DNA of 50,297 nucleotides from an uncultured Gammaproteobacteria bacterium (GTDB taxonomy: Bacteria; Pseudomonadota; Gammaproteobacteria; Poriferisulfidales; GCA-002705445). Both the position numbers and the translations under genes were made by a program. Below the pieces are notes generated by a model, which was given only the letters and a program-made list of their open reading frames with translations, was not told the origin of the DNA and searched no databases. Where the stretch lies: assembly GCA_913065025.1 (NCBI GenBank), contig CAJYAP010000005.1, forward strand, positions 1-50,297. Direction: 5' to 3'. Shown here piece after piece: positions 17,445 to 26,138 of the stretch (positions within the stretch are counted from its first letter, which is position 1; every line of letters begins with the position of its first letter).

Positions 17445-19098
17445 ATGTTTTCTCTAGTGAGCCTAAAAAATCAGTCAATTTTTCATTTTCTGAATAATCT
17501 ATTGGTATTACGAATAAAGTTGGGCCTTTAAGACCTTCGGTCTCATTTAGCCTTTTTGTTATTTTTGAGCTGTCATTCTCGTATATGTAATTCCAATTAA
17601 ATGATTGAGCTAATTGCTCCCATTGAGGATTATCAAAATCAAGGTCTGTTGATTTTCCAAATTCTGCTTGCTGCTTCCATTTTATTAAACCGTAAGATTT
17701 ATCCTCCCAAATTATTGCCACAAAATCAGACCTCATTCTCTTTGCTGTTTCCATCTCCTGAAGATTCATTAAAAAACCAGCATCACCACATATAGCGAAT
17801 ATTTTTTTCTTATTATTTGATAGTGACGCTGCTATTGCCGCTGGTAATGCATATCCCATTGAGCAAAATCCATTTGGTATTATGCAAGTGTTTGGTTCGT
17901 AACATGGGTAGTGTCTTGCAATCCACATTTTGTGTGCCCCAACATCAGATATTAATATATCGTTCTTACTTAAAAAATTTCTCAAATCATAAAGAAACTT
18001 CTGGGGTTTTATCAGGCCTTTTTGCTTATCATCTTTATACTTTTCATTATCAACTTTCAGCTCATTTCTTAATTTTTTTACATTTTGTAAAGCGTATGGC
18101 TTAATTCCTTCTCTATCTATTATTTTATTTAATACAGATAAGGAATGGGCTAGATCTCCAACCACTTCTACCTGAGGTATATAATGTTCGTCAATTTCAG
18201 CGGCTTCAAAATCTATATGTATAATTTTTGACTTTGAATTTCTGTTCCAAAGTTTAGGATGGTATTCAACCATGTCGTATCCAAGTGTAATAACTAAATC
18301 AGAATCTTTAATTGCTATATCTCCAAAATCAATAGCTCCCAAACCTACTGTTGAAAGATAATATTCAGAGTTGCAGTCTACTGCTCCTTTACCCATAAAT
18401 GTTGTAACAACAGGAATATTGGTCCTTTCACAAAAGTCTCTGAGTTGACGTGATGATCTTTTCCTTATTGCTCCATTTCCAGCAATAAGTATTGGTGACT
18501 TTGCCTCAATCATTAGTTTGAAGGCTTTATATATAATATCATCTTCAGCTATTGATCTTCTGTAGGGAAAGGATTTCAGTGGTTTGGCGTTCACATCTAA
18601 CTTTGATATATCTTCTGGTAACTCTATATGAACAGCACCTGGTTTTTCTAACGTTGCGAGTCTTACAGCTTTTCTTACAATCTCGGGAATTGTTTTTGGA
18701 TTTCTAATAGATGTTGTCCACTTAGTAACAGACTTAAACATATTGCACACATCCAATATTTGATGTGACTCCTTATGAAGTCTATCTGATGAACCTTGTC
18801 CTGTAATGACAAGTATCGGGGAATGGTCCATATTTGCATCAGCTACGCCTGTAAGTAAATTAGTCGCTCCCGGCCCGAGTGTGCTTAAACAGCAAGAAAG
18901 TTTACCAGTTAACTTTCCATATGATTCTGCCATAAAAGCTGCTCCCTGCTCATGCCTTGTCAAAATAAATTTTATCTTCTTAGACTCGTGAAGAGACATT
19001 AAAAAATCAGCATTTTCCTCTCCAGGAACGCCAAAAATATACTCAATACCTTCATTTTCAAGGCACTTTACAAATAAATCAGAAGTCTTCATATTCAT
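17434..19098 (-). CDS. TPP-dependent acetolactate-synthase-like enzyme
   Basis: The 554-residue protein has the three-domain TPP fold: N-terminal Pyr domain with the cofactor-activating Glu in RHEQGAAFMAESYG, a central domain (about 195-330), and the C-terminal PP domain with GDAGFLMNLQEMETA, the diphosphate/Mg motif. Closest in character to catabolic acetolactate synthase (AlsS/IlvB large subunit). No regulatory small subunit (IlvN) follows; the next gene is an overlapping aldehyde dehydrogenase. The Glu excludes glyoxylate carboligase, which lacks it, even though glyoxylate is prominent in the neighbouring pathway. Exact substrates remain open. Confidence 0.82.
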   Translation of the reverse strand: MNMKTSDLFVKCLENEGIEYIFGVPGEENADFLMSLHESKKIKFILTRHEQGAAFMAESYGKLTGKLSCCLSTLGPGATNLLTGVADANMDHSPILVITGQGSSDRLHKESHQILDVCNMFKSVTKWTTSIRNPKTIPEIVRKAVRLATLEKPGAVHIELPEDISKLDVNAKPLKSFPYRRSIAEDDIIYKAFKLMIEAKSPILIAGNGAIRKRSSRQLRDFCERTNIPVVTTFMGKGAVDCNSEYYLSTVGLGAIDFGDIAIKDSDLVITLGYDMVEYHPKLWNRNSKSKIIHIDFEAAEIDEHYIPQVEVVGDLAHSLSVLNKIIDREGIKPYALQNVKKLRNELKVDNEKYKDDKQKGLIKPQKFLYDLRNFLSKNDILISDVGAHKMWIARHYPCYEPNTCIIPNGFCSMGYALPAAIAASLSNNKKKIFAICGDAGFLMNLQEMETAKRMRSDFVAIIWEDKSYGLIKWKQQAEFGKSTDLDFDNPQWEQLAQSFNWNYIYENDSSKITKRLNETEGLKGPTLFVIPIDYSENEKLTDFLGSLEKTYDG

Positions 19099-19124
19099 CC
19101 ATAATACATAAGATATAACTATAG

Positions 19125-19130
19125 TATAAT
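19125..19130 (+). promoter_or_regulatory. Candidate -10 box for the small lipoprotein/amgK/murU transcript
   Basis: TATAAT stands 6 bases before the first ATG (19137) and 15 bases before the second in-frame ATG (19146) of the small lipoprotein gene. A start of transcription 6-7 bases after it would fall on or next to the first ATG. There is no good -35. Confidence 0.4.
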
Positions 19131-19136
19131 GAAATT

Positions 19137-19262
19137 ATGATTAATATGAATAAAAAATTAAAAACAATAAGCTTAATAATTATAACATTATTAATACTAG
19201 TATCGTGTGATCAAAATGTTGATAAGAGAAATATAAATGAAGAAATATCCTTTGACAGTTAA
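19137..19262 (+). CDS. 41-residue putative lipoprotein
   Basis: A short frame that encodes a basic N-terminus (NKKLK), a 13-residue hydrophobic core and a lipobox LVSC with Cys24 as the lipid-modified residue. The mature part would be only about 18 residues and is acidic (DQNVDKRNINEEIS). The ATG at 19146 (third codon later) is an alternative start. It ends 6 bases before amgK, in the same direction. The size recalls the small gammaproteobacterial lipoproteins such as LptM, but I see no LptM-specific motif. The gene call rests on the signal architecture alone. Confidence 0.6.
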   Translation: MINMNKKLKTISLIIITLLILVSCDQNVDKRNINEEISFDS

Positions 19263-19268
19263 AATATA

Positions 19269-20258
19269 ATGCAAAAAGTAAAAATACAAAAATATATTAG
19301 TAAAGAATTTAAAGGAAATAAATTCTCTATTAGTGAAATAAAAGGTGATGCAAGCAATAGAAAATATTATAGGGCAATATCAAAAAAAAGAAAATTAATT
19401 ATAATGGATAGCAGTTTAGAAAAAAGAAATTATAATAATTTTCTAAAATTCACAAAAATATTTGAAAATAAAAAAATTAGGGTCCCAGAAATTTTTTATA
19501 AAAATTTAGATAAAAAAATTCTTGTTATGGAAGATCTAGGTAATAATTTAATTTATGATAAAGTAAATAAAAATAATTTTTTTGAAATTTATGAAAAAGC
19601 AATAATAAATATTATTGATATTCAAAAAATAAAAGATAAAAGTATTAATAAATATACAAGAGAAAAGTATTTTAAAGAAAGTTTTTTATTCTTAGAATGG
19701 GTTCTTAAAAGTTTTTTCAAACTAAAAATTTCAAATAAAGATAGTAGAAAATTAAAAAAATCATTAGATTTTTTAGTAAATAATATTAATTATGAGCATA
19801 ATAAACTCGTTCATCGTGATTACCATTCTAAAAACTTATTTTATAAAAGTAAAAAAGTAATAATTATAGATTATCAAGATGCTCTGTATGGTTCACCTTT
19901 ATATGATTTTGTTTCTATCATAAATGATTGTTATAGAGATATTGATAAAACTAGTAAAAATTTGCTTCTTAATTTATTTTTATCTACGTACAATGATGTT
20001 CATATAAAAAAGTTTTCAAATGATGAGTTTTTTCATAATTATCATTTGCTCACAACACAACGACACTTAAAAGCTTCAGGGATATTTTGTAGATTGAGTG
20101 TTAAATACAATAGACATAATTACTTAAAGCACCTATCTAGAACTTTAAATTATATAGTTAATGCTTCGTACGGTTATGGTAATCTTGATATTGTTAACTA
20201 TTATGCTCAAGAGGTTATTAATATTTTAAATGAAAGCAATTATTCTAGCCGCAGGTGA
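19269..20258 (+). CDS. amgK: Anomeric MurNAc/GlcNAc kinase
   Basis: Phosphorylates N-acetylmuramate at C1 in the peptidoglycan recycling route that bypasses de novo UDP-MurNAc synthesis. The 329-residue aminoglycoside-phosphotransferase fold shows LVHRDYHSKNLFY (catalytic loop HxDxxxxN) and IIIDYQDALYGSPLYDF (metal-binding DFG-like Asp). The frame overlaps murU by 29 bases; the amgK-murU pair defines the pathway. Very AT-rich and lysine-rich. The general family also includes other kinases, but murU beside it makes AmgK the best call. Confidence 0.85.
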   Translation: MQKVKIQKYISKEFKGNKFSISEIKGDASNRKYYRAISKKRKLIIMDSSLEKRNYNNFLKFTKIFENKKIRVPEIFYKNLDKKILVMEDLGNNLIYDKVNKNNFFEIYEKAIINIIDIQKIKDKSINKYTREKYFKESFLFLEWVLKSFFKLKISNKDSRKLKKSLDFLVNNINYEHNKLVHRDYHSKNLFYKSKKVIIIDYQDALYGSPLYDFVSIINDCYRDIDKTSKNLLLNLFLSTYNDVHIKKFSNDEFFHNYHLLTTQRHLKASGIFCRLSVKYNRHNYLKHLSRTLNYIVNASYGYGNLDIVNYYAQEVINILNESNYSSRR

Positions 20259-20895
20259 AGGAAAACGTTTTGGTGATATAACTAAAACAATACCTAAACC
20301 CTTAATTAAATTAGATGAACTTTCACTAATAGAACATAATATATTATTATTAAGAAAATTTGGCTTTAATGATCTAGTTATAAATGTGTCATATCTTTCT
20401 AATTTGATTATTGAATTCTTGGGATCTGGATCTAGATACAATGTTAATATTAACTACTCCGTAGAGAAACCTGGTCCACTTGAAACAGGAGGTGGCATAC
20501 AAAATGCGCTTAAAATTCTTGGTAATGAGCCTTTCTTAGTAATAAATTCCGATATTTATACTGACTGTAAACTTTCAGATATTAAAGTAAATAATAACGA
20601 CCTTGCGGCTTTAGTTATGGTCAAAAATCCACCGCACAATACTAATGGAGACTTTTCTTTAGATAATAAAAGAATCACATTAAGCAATAAAAATACAATG
20701 ACTTATTCGGGTATAGGTATTTATAAACCAGAAATATTCTCAAAATATAAAATTAAAAAATATAAATTAATTGATGTACTTTTAGAACATATAAAAAATA
20801 ATAAAATATCAGGTGATGAACATAAAGGAATATGGTATGACGTAGGTGATATTAAAAAATTAGAAAATGTTAAAAGATTATTTTTTAACAATTGA
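20230..20895 (+). CDS. murU: MurNAc-1-phosphate uridylyltransferase
   Basis: Makes UDP-MurNAc from MurNAc-1-phosphate and UTP. The 221-residue nucleotidyltransferase starts MKAIILAAGEGKRFG with the nucleotide-binding GxGxR loop, then KPLIKL, ETGGGIQNAL, and NSDIYTD with the metal-binding Asp. The length matches the short MurU enzymes that lack an acetyltransferase domain. It starts inside amgK and its end overlaps the convergent UDG-like gene by 18 bases. Together with AmgK it would let murein sugars be reused. Confidence 0.88.
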   Translation: MKAIILAAGEGKRFGDITKTIPKPLIKLDELSLIEHNILLLRKFGFNDLVINVSYLSNLIIEFLGSGSRYNVNINYSVEKPGPLETGGGIQNALKILGNEPFLVINSDIYTDCKLSDIKVNNNDLAALVMVKNPPHNTNGDFSLDNKRITLSNKNTMTYSGIGIYKPEIFSKYKIKKYKLIDVLLEHIKNNKISGDEHKGIWYDVGDIKKLENVKRLFFNN

Positions 20896-21483
20896 TTTCC
20901 AGCTTTGACTATCTCTTATAATATTCAACGCATCATTTAGTAATGATTTCCCAGGATCTTTTTTATACCAAGTTGATAAACCTGATGGGTGTGGAAGTGA
21001 TACAATATCTATTTTTATATCGTCTTTTTTATAAATAATTTTTTTACCAACCACATCATTTAATTTTTTAAATTCTATAAACTGTGATATTGCAAGCTTT
21101 CCAACTGGTATTATTAATTTAGGTTTCAGTGAATAAATCTCGAAGTTAAGCCATTTCGAGCACTTCTTTATTTCGATTTCAGATGGTACTCTATCTCCTG
21201 AACCAGAAATATTTTTTCCCGGGTAGCATCTACATACTGCAGACATATAAATATTTTTTCTAAATTTCTCCTCACTTAAACCTATAGAAGAAAACCACTT
21301 AAACATATTTTTTCCCGCTGTCCATGCAAAAGGTCTTTTAAGATCACCTTCTTTTACTCCTGGAGCTTGACCAATTAAAATTATTTTAGATTTTATTGGA
21401 TTGCCCACTATTGGTTTTCCTTTCATATCTTGACATTTATTACATTTTAGCAGCTCTTCATGATGTTGAATTATATTATTCAC
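20878..21483 (-). CDS. Uracil-DNA-glycosylase-family protein (Fe-S type)
   Basis: A 201-residue UDG-superfamily protein. It shows CNKC near the N-terminus (Cys14, Cys17), GQAPGVKEGDLKRPFAW (motif 1 region), AVCRCYPGK with further cysteines, and SLPHPSGLSTWY (the HPS motif). This pattern fits the family 4/5 group with a possible 4Fe-4S cluster. GTG appears to be the start, directly behind the dat stop codon. Function is probably removal of uracil from DNA, but the substrate is not provable here. The end overlaps murU by 18 bases. Confidence 0.8.
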   Translation of the reverse strand: MNNIIQHHEELLKCNKCQDMKGKPIVGNPIKSKIILIGQAPGVKEGDLKRPFAWTAGKNMFKWFSSIGLSEEKFRKNIYMSAVCRCYPGKNISGSGDRVPSEIEIKKCSKWLNFEIYSLKPKLIIPVGKLAISQFIEFKKLNDVVGKKIIYKKDDIKIDIVSLPHPSGLSTWYKKDPGKSLLNDALNIIRDSQSWKSIVKK

Positions 21484-22344
21484 TTATCCAGTATATTTAA
21501 TAAAGGTTTTATATAGTTCCTTCGTAATTTCGCCACATATTCCTTCATTTATCTTCATATTATCAATAATAGTTATTGGTAGTATTCCTTGAGTGGAATT
21601 TGTAATAAATACTTCATCAGACTCTAATAATTCATTTTTAGAAAAATTTTCTATTAATAATTTATTTCCATTTTCTTTGATTATTTTTTCTATTACAAAA
21701 GAACGTGTTACACCAGGAAGTATTAGATTACTTTTAGGAGCAGTTTTTATAATATTGTTTTTTACTATAAATACATTGCTTGAGCAACCCTCTGTGATAA
21801 CATCATCTCTGATTAAAATAGCTTCATAAGCCCCTTCCTTGTAAGCTAATGTTTTAGCATATGAGTTAAATAATAGTGAGATAGATTTTATGTTGCATTT
21901 TTTCCATCTCTTATCTTCCATAGTAATTGATTTTTTCCCAATAATATTTTTTTCTTGCAAATTATCTATCTCAGAATAAAACATTGATACTGCAGTAATA
22001 TAATTTTTAGTAGCAGCATGCTCTCTCAAAACTCCGTCACTAATATCTTTTGGAGCACCTCTTGTCACCTGTATATAAAGATAATAATTTTTATATTCGC
22101 TATTATTTGTAAAATCATTAATATTTTTAAACCATTCTTTTTTAGTGTATGGATTTTCTAAACCTATCATTTTTAAACTTTCTTGAAGCCTTTTGTAATG
22201 ATCTTCTAAAAGAAATGGTTTTGAATTAAAGTATGGTATTAACTCATAAATACCATCAGAAAATAAATATCCTCTGTCAAATAAAGAGACTTTCGCATCT
22301 TTAGCATTATAAATAGTGCCATTTAAAAAAACTTTGTTTTTCAA
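21484..22344 (-). CDS. dat: Class-IV aminotransferase, probably D-amino-acid transaminase
   Basis: PLP fold-type IV enzyme that interconverts D-alanine/D-glutamate-type amino acids and 2-oxoacids, or a branched-chain aminotransferase. The 286-residue protein begins FLNGTIYNAKDAKVSLFDRG (family start) and carries the Schiff-base Lys in CNIKSISLLFN, EGCSSNVFIV, and FITNSTQGILPI. The context beside dacA and the rod-shape genes favours the D-amino-acid role. TTG appears to be the start codon, 1 base after the dacA stop codon. Confidence 0.82.
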   Translation of the reverse strand: MKNKVFLNGTIYNAKDAKVSLFDRGYLFSDGIYELIPYFNSKPFLLEDHYKRLQESLKMIGLENPYTKKEWFKNINDFTNNSEYKNYYLYIQVTRGAPKDISDGVLREHAATKNYITAVSMFYSEIDNLQEKNIIGKKSITMEDKRWKKCNIKSISLLFNSYAKTLAYKEGAYEAILIRDDVITEGCSSNVFIVKNNIIKTAPKSNLILPGVTRSFVIEKIIKENGNKLLIENFSKNELLESDEVFITNSTQGILPITIIDNMKINEGICGEITKELYKTFIKYTG

Positions 22345-22345
22345 T

Positions 22346-23491
22346 TTAATTTTCTATAAAAAAGTTTGCTATATAGTCGTATGTTCTTCTGTATAAATTC
22401 CCTTCTTCTATCCTTTTTAGTGCATATATTTTTTCAGTTGCAACCACTTTATTATTTTTCCAAAAATCAATTGTTCCTAAGTTTTGATTCAACCTAACTG
22501 GCGCTTCTATTTTGGAGAGAAGATTTAATTTTGGAATAATTTTTTGATCTTCATGCTTTAAAAATGTGATATAAATATCTTTATTAAATCCAATATCTAT
22601 ATACTTTTCTTCACCATTCCATATTCTTTCTTTGGCTATAATTTTATTTTTCTGAAAATATTTTTTAGTTATAAAATTTCTAAAACCAAATTTAAAGAGT
22701 GTTTTTGCATATTTGAATCTTACTTTTGAGCTTTTAGCTCCAAATATAACTGATACAAGTCTTGTTCCTTCAAGTTCTGCTGAAGCAGATAAACAATATC
22801 CTGCTGAACTTGTATGCCCTGTTTTTATTCCATCTGCATATTCATAGGTTGTTAGTAGCCTATTTCTATTTAGTTGAGTAATATTATTATATGTATACTT
22901 TTTCTGTGAGAACCGTTTATATTGTTCTGGAAAATCTTGAATAAGTCTTTGTGATAAAATTGCAAGATCTCGAGCCGTCGTATAATGATCCTTATTGGGC
23001 ATTCCTGAAACATTTTGAAATTTTGTATTATCTAAGCCCATTTCTCCTGCAAGTTTGTTGAGCATTGTAACAAAAAATTCTTCGTCTCCTGCAATATGTT
23101 CAGCCAAGGCTACACTTGCATCATTACCTGACTGAACTATTACTCCTTGTATTAAATCCCTTACCTGAACTTTTTTACCGACTTCGACAAACATCCTTGA
23201 CCCAACCATTTTCCATGCTTTCTTACTAATGGTTACATAATCATTCTCACTTATGTACTTAGACTCTAATGATTTGAAAACAAGGTAGAGTGTTGCTATC
23301 TTGGTTAAACTTGCTGGCTCAACTTTCTTATCGAGATTTTTTCCCGCTATAATTGATCCTGATTTTACATCTAATAACGCATAACTAGACGCATCAATAT
23401 TTGGTACAGCAAAAGGATATTCATTTTCTGCATAAGTTAAATTAGTTGTAGAAAAAAATATCAGAAGTAAGCTTATTATAATTTTATACAT
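22346..23491 (-). CDS. dacA: D-alanyl-D-alanine carboxypeptidase (PBP5/6 type)
   Basis: Trims the terminal D-Ala from murein pentapeptides. The 381-residue protein has a signal peptide (1 to about 21), the catalytic PASLTK (Ser61, Lys64), SGNDAS and KTGHTS, and a C-terminal beta-rich domain ending in an amphipathic tail typical of membrane-anchored PBP5/6. A ribosome site with gagga precedes the ATG. It is part of the mrdA-rodA-mltB-rlpA-dacA run, which is a familiar gammaproteobacterial order. Confidence 0.95.
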   Translation of the reverse strand: MYKIIISLLLIFFSTTNLTYAENEYPFAVPNIDASSYALLDVKSGSIIAGKNLDKKVEPASLTKIATLYLVFKSLESKYISENDYVTISKKAWKMVGSRMFVEVGKKVQVRDLIQGVIVQSGNDASVALAEHIAGDEEFFVTMLNKLAGEMGLDNTKFQNVSGMPNKDHYTTARDLAILSQRLIQDFPEQYKRFSQKKYTYNNITQLNRNRLLTTYEYADGIKTGHTSSAGYCLSASAELEGTRLVSVIFGAKSSKVRFKYAKTLFKFGFRNFITKKYFQKNKIIAKERIWNGEEKYIDIGFNKDIYITFLKHEDQKIIPKLNLLSKIEAPVRLNQNLGTIDFWKNNKVVATEKIYALKRIEEGNLYRRTYDYIANFFIEN

Positions 23492-23568
23492 TGCGTCCTC
23501 AGATTAAATATTTTTGAATGCTCATATTATATCATCTGCATCTTATTTTATAAAATTAATAATTAACA

Positions 23569-24078
23569 CTATTTTTTTATCACTTCAATTGCTTCAATAA
23601 AAACTCTCGTTGTACCCTGAGAAATAAAATCAAGCTTTTTTGCAGCGGCGTAAGATAAATCAATTATTCTTCCTTTTTTAAATGGCCCTCTATCATTTAC
23701 TCTTACGACTAAAGATTTATTATTTTTTAAATTCGTAACTTTCACATAGCACGGTATAGGTAAGCTCTTGTGCGCTGCAGTTAAATTATACATATTGTAT
23801 ACTTCTCGTGTAGAAGTTAATCTTCCGTGAAATTTTTTTCCATACCAAGAAGCAATGCCCTCTTCTGAATATCCTACATGTGTTTTCCATGTTGTATACT
23901 TTACACCAAAGACCTTATAAGATTTTGGATTTCCATATTTACTATATTTTTCTATTTTAGGAATTACTTTTTTAGAAGAATAATTCTTTTTATACTTACT
24001 TGTATTATCCTTTTTAATAACTGTACAGCTAGATAACAACATCGAAAGTATAATAAATATTAAATATAAATATTTCAT
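23569..24078 (-). CDS. rlpA: RlpA-like septal-ring lytic transglycosylase lipoprotein
   Basis: Cleaves denuded glycan strands; family members act at the septum. The 169-residue protein has lipobox LSSC (Cys18) and a double-psi barrel domain (about 78-169) with [20 protein letters not shown] and VRVNDRGPF, containing the catalytic region. It lacks the C-terminal SPOR domain found in the roughly 360-residue enteric RlpA, so septal targeting must differ. The start ATGA overlaps the mltB stop. Confidence 0.88.
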   Translation of the reverse strand: MKYLYLIFIILSMLLSSCTVIKKDNTSKYKKNYSSKKVIPKIEKYSKYGNPKSYKVFGVKYTTWKTHVGYSEEGIASWYGKKFHGRLTSTREVYNMYNLTAAHKSLPIPCYVKVTNLKNNKSLVVRVNDRGPFKKGRIIDLSYAAAKKLDFISQGTTRVFIEAIEVIKK

Positions 24079-25067
24079 TTGCCTGCTGCTATTCTCTCAC
24101 TAAGTGTAGATACAACCATCGCATAAAATGTACTTGGATTATAAGACATTATTACTTTAAAGTTTTTGTAGCCTAATTTATATTCTTTATTTTCTTTACT
24201 AAGCAATATTAAATATTTTTTACCTTGATTATTATTCTCTTTAATAAGAATTTTCTTTAATTTTTTTTCTGTAACCAATATGGTCTTTACATCACCTTTT
24301 TTAAAAATATCATTTATATACGTTTCTTTTATCTTTATATTAGAGTATATATTTTCATTTTTTTTCCACCCATTTTTAATTAAATAATTAGCGACACTTG
24401 CATAAATATCATGCTTACTATTCCATAAGTCTATTTTTCCATCATTATTATAGTCAACTCCTAATTTTATATAACTCTCTGGCATAAATTGAGGTACGCC
24501 CATAGCCCCTGCATATGAACCATATAATTTATCATGATCTAAATTATTTTTATAAGTTAAAACTACAAAGTATATAAGTTGTGCTTTAAAATATTTTGAT
24601 CTTCTTGGGTGTTTTAATGCTAAAGTACCTAAAGAGTCTAAAACCTTAACTCTTCCAGTTCCTTTTCCATAATTTGTTTCAACTCCTAAGAATGCAACTA
24701 TTACTTCAGATGGTACACCATACTTATTTTCTACATCTTTTAGAAGCTTGTAGTTTTGTTTATGATACTTTATACCTTCTTTTATCCTTTTTTTAGTGAT
24801 AAAAATTTTTTTATACTGATCCCATGTTGACTTTCTTTCTACTGCATTACTCATGGAATCAAGTGTTTTCTGACGAAATTGTATAGATTTTAAAACTTTA
24901 TTAACATATTCTGGATCTACATTATGTTTATTTCTTAAAATAGATTTTATTTGTTCTATTTCAATAGGATAATTCTTTAAATTCTTATTACTCTCTGCAT
25001 GTACAAAATTTACTGGTAAACATGTTGAACAGAATATTATAAAAATACATAAAGAAAGTTTGTTCAT
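24075..25067 (-). CDS. mltB: Lytic murein transglycosylase B
   Basis: Cleaves murein glycan strands with formation of anhydro-muropeptides. The 330-residue protein has a signal-like N-terminus (to about 24), the catalytic Glu130 in [29 protein letters not shown], and [17 protein letters not shown] see no good lipobox, so it could be a periplasmic SltB1-like enzyme rather than a lipoprotein. Ribosome site taggag lies within the end of rodA, so translation is coupled. Confidence 0.92.
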   Translation of the reverse strand: MNKLSLCIFIIFCSTCLPVNFVHAESNKNLKNYPIEIEQIKSILRNKHNVDPEYVNKVLKSIQFRQKTLDSMSNAVERKSTWDQYKKIFITKKRIKEGIKYHKQNYKLLKDVENKYGVPSEVIVAFLGVETNYGKGTGRVKVLDSLGTLALKHPRRSKYFKAQLIYFVVLTYKNNLDHDKLYGSYAGAMGVPQFMPESYIKLGVDYNNDGKIDLWNSKHDIYASVANYLIKNGWKKNENIYSNIKIKETYINDIFKKGDVKTILVTEKKLKKILIKENNNQGKKYLILLSKENKEYKLGYKNFKVIMSYNPSTFYAMVVSTLSERIAAGK

Positions 25068-26138
25068 TTAATTTCTCCTATTTACAGAAAATATTATACC
25101 AAATGCTAGAAAAATTGATATTAAGGAACTACCTCCTAAACTTAAAAGAGGAAGTGTCACGCCAACTACTGGCAATACTCCTACTGCCATGGAAATATTT
25201 GTTATTATTAACAGTATGAGTATTGCAGTAATACTTCCGGAAAGTATTTTGGAAAAGTAGTTTTTAGCTTTACTTGTTATATATACACATCTTATTATTA
25301 TTGCCATATAAAATAATAATAATATTAATATACCTATAAAACCAAACTCCTCAGCAAAAACTGCAAATATAAAATCTGTTCCTCTTTCAGGAAGAAATTC
25401 AAGTTGTGATTGCGTACCATTTAAAAATCCTTTGCCAAAAAATCCACCTGATCCTACAGCAATTTTTGATTGCATAATATGGTATCCTGAGCCTAATGGG
25501 TCAGAAGCTGGATCAAACATTGTTATGATCCTTTGTTTCTGGTACGGGAGTAAGAGAAACTTCCACATGACTGGCATAAAAACTATCAATAATCCTGAAA
25601 GATATGCGATATACTTTTTTCTGATTCCACCTAAGAATATTGTAATTGTCCCGCACAAAAGTATTATTAGTGATGTTCCTAGATCTGGCTGCTTAATTAC
25701 AAAAAAAATCGGTGCAAATATAATTAAAAAACTAAAAATTAGTTTTTTTAAACTAATATCTTTGTCGTCAGACAAAGAAAAATACCAGGCGAGCATCATT
25801 GGCACAGTAATTTTTAGAATTTCAGAAACTTGTAATGAAAATCCCATTACAATGATCCATCTTTTAGCTCCTTTCGAATCGTGACCCCAAAATAAGGTAA
25901 TGGCTAAAAATATTAAACAAATTATATAAATATAAGGAGTTAATTGTTTTAATTTATTAATTTCAATCGAACTAACTATAATCATTAAAATAAAACAAAA
26001 AAGGAGTCGTGAGCCTTGTCTGATTACTATATCTACATCTTGGTTAGTTGCGCTATAAAGTAATGCCAAGCCAAATAATGAAACTAACATTATAAACACA
26101 AATAAAACTGAATCTGAAATACTTAAAATTTTATTCAA
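25068..26138 (-). CDS. rodA: Rod-shape peptidoglycan polymerase RodA
   Basis: SEDS-family glycosyltransferase of the elongasome; works with PBP2. The 356-residue polytopic protein has the family segments PDLGTSLIILLCG, IMQSKIAVGSGGFFGKGFLNGTQ (split here: GSGGFFGKGFLNGT), LEFLPERGTDFIFAVFAEEF with the key acidic region, and GVTLPLLSLGGSS. Start is TTG, with TTGA overlapping the mrdA stop. The lysine/asparagine content of loops reflects low GC. Confidence 0.96.
   Translation of the reverse strand: MNKILSISDSVLFVFIMLVSLFGLALLYSATNQDVDIVIRQGSRLLFCFILMIIVSSIEINKLKQLTPYIYIICLIFLAITLFWGHDSKGAKRWIIVMGFSLQVSEILKITVPMMLAWYFSLSDDKDISLKKLIFSFLIIFAPIFFVIKQPDLGTSLIILLCGTITIFLGGIRKKYIAYLSGLLIVFMPVMWKFLLLPYQKQRIITMFDPASDPLGSGYHIMQSKIAVGSGGFFGKGFLNGTQSQLEFLPERGTDFIFAVFAEEFGFIGILILLLFYMAIIIRCVYITSKAKNYFSKILSGSITAILILLIITNISMAVGVLPVVGVTLPLLSLGGSSLISIFLAFGIIFSVNRRN

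Noticed and set aside
17434-19098. Glyoxylate carboligase (because glyoxylate chemistry is nearby)
   Set aside because: The cofactor-activating Glu is present in RHEQG, whereas glyoxylate carboligase has replaced it, and the terminator separates it from the serine-cycle block.
19137-19262. LptM (YifL)-type LPS translocon factor
   Set aside because: Only the size and lipobox agree. No LptM-specific motif follows the Cys and the usual lysA/dapF context is absent.
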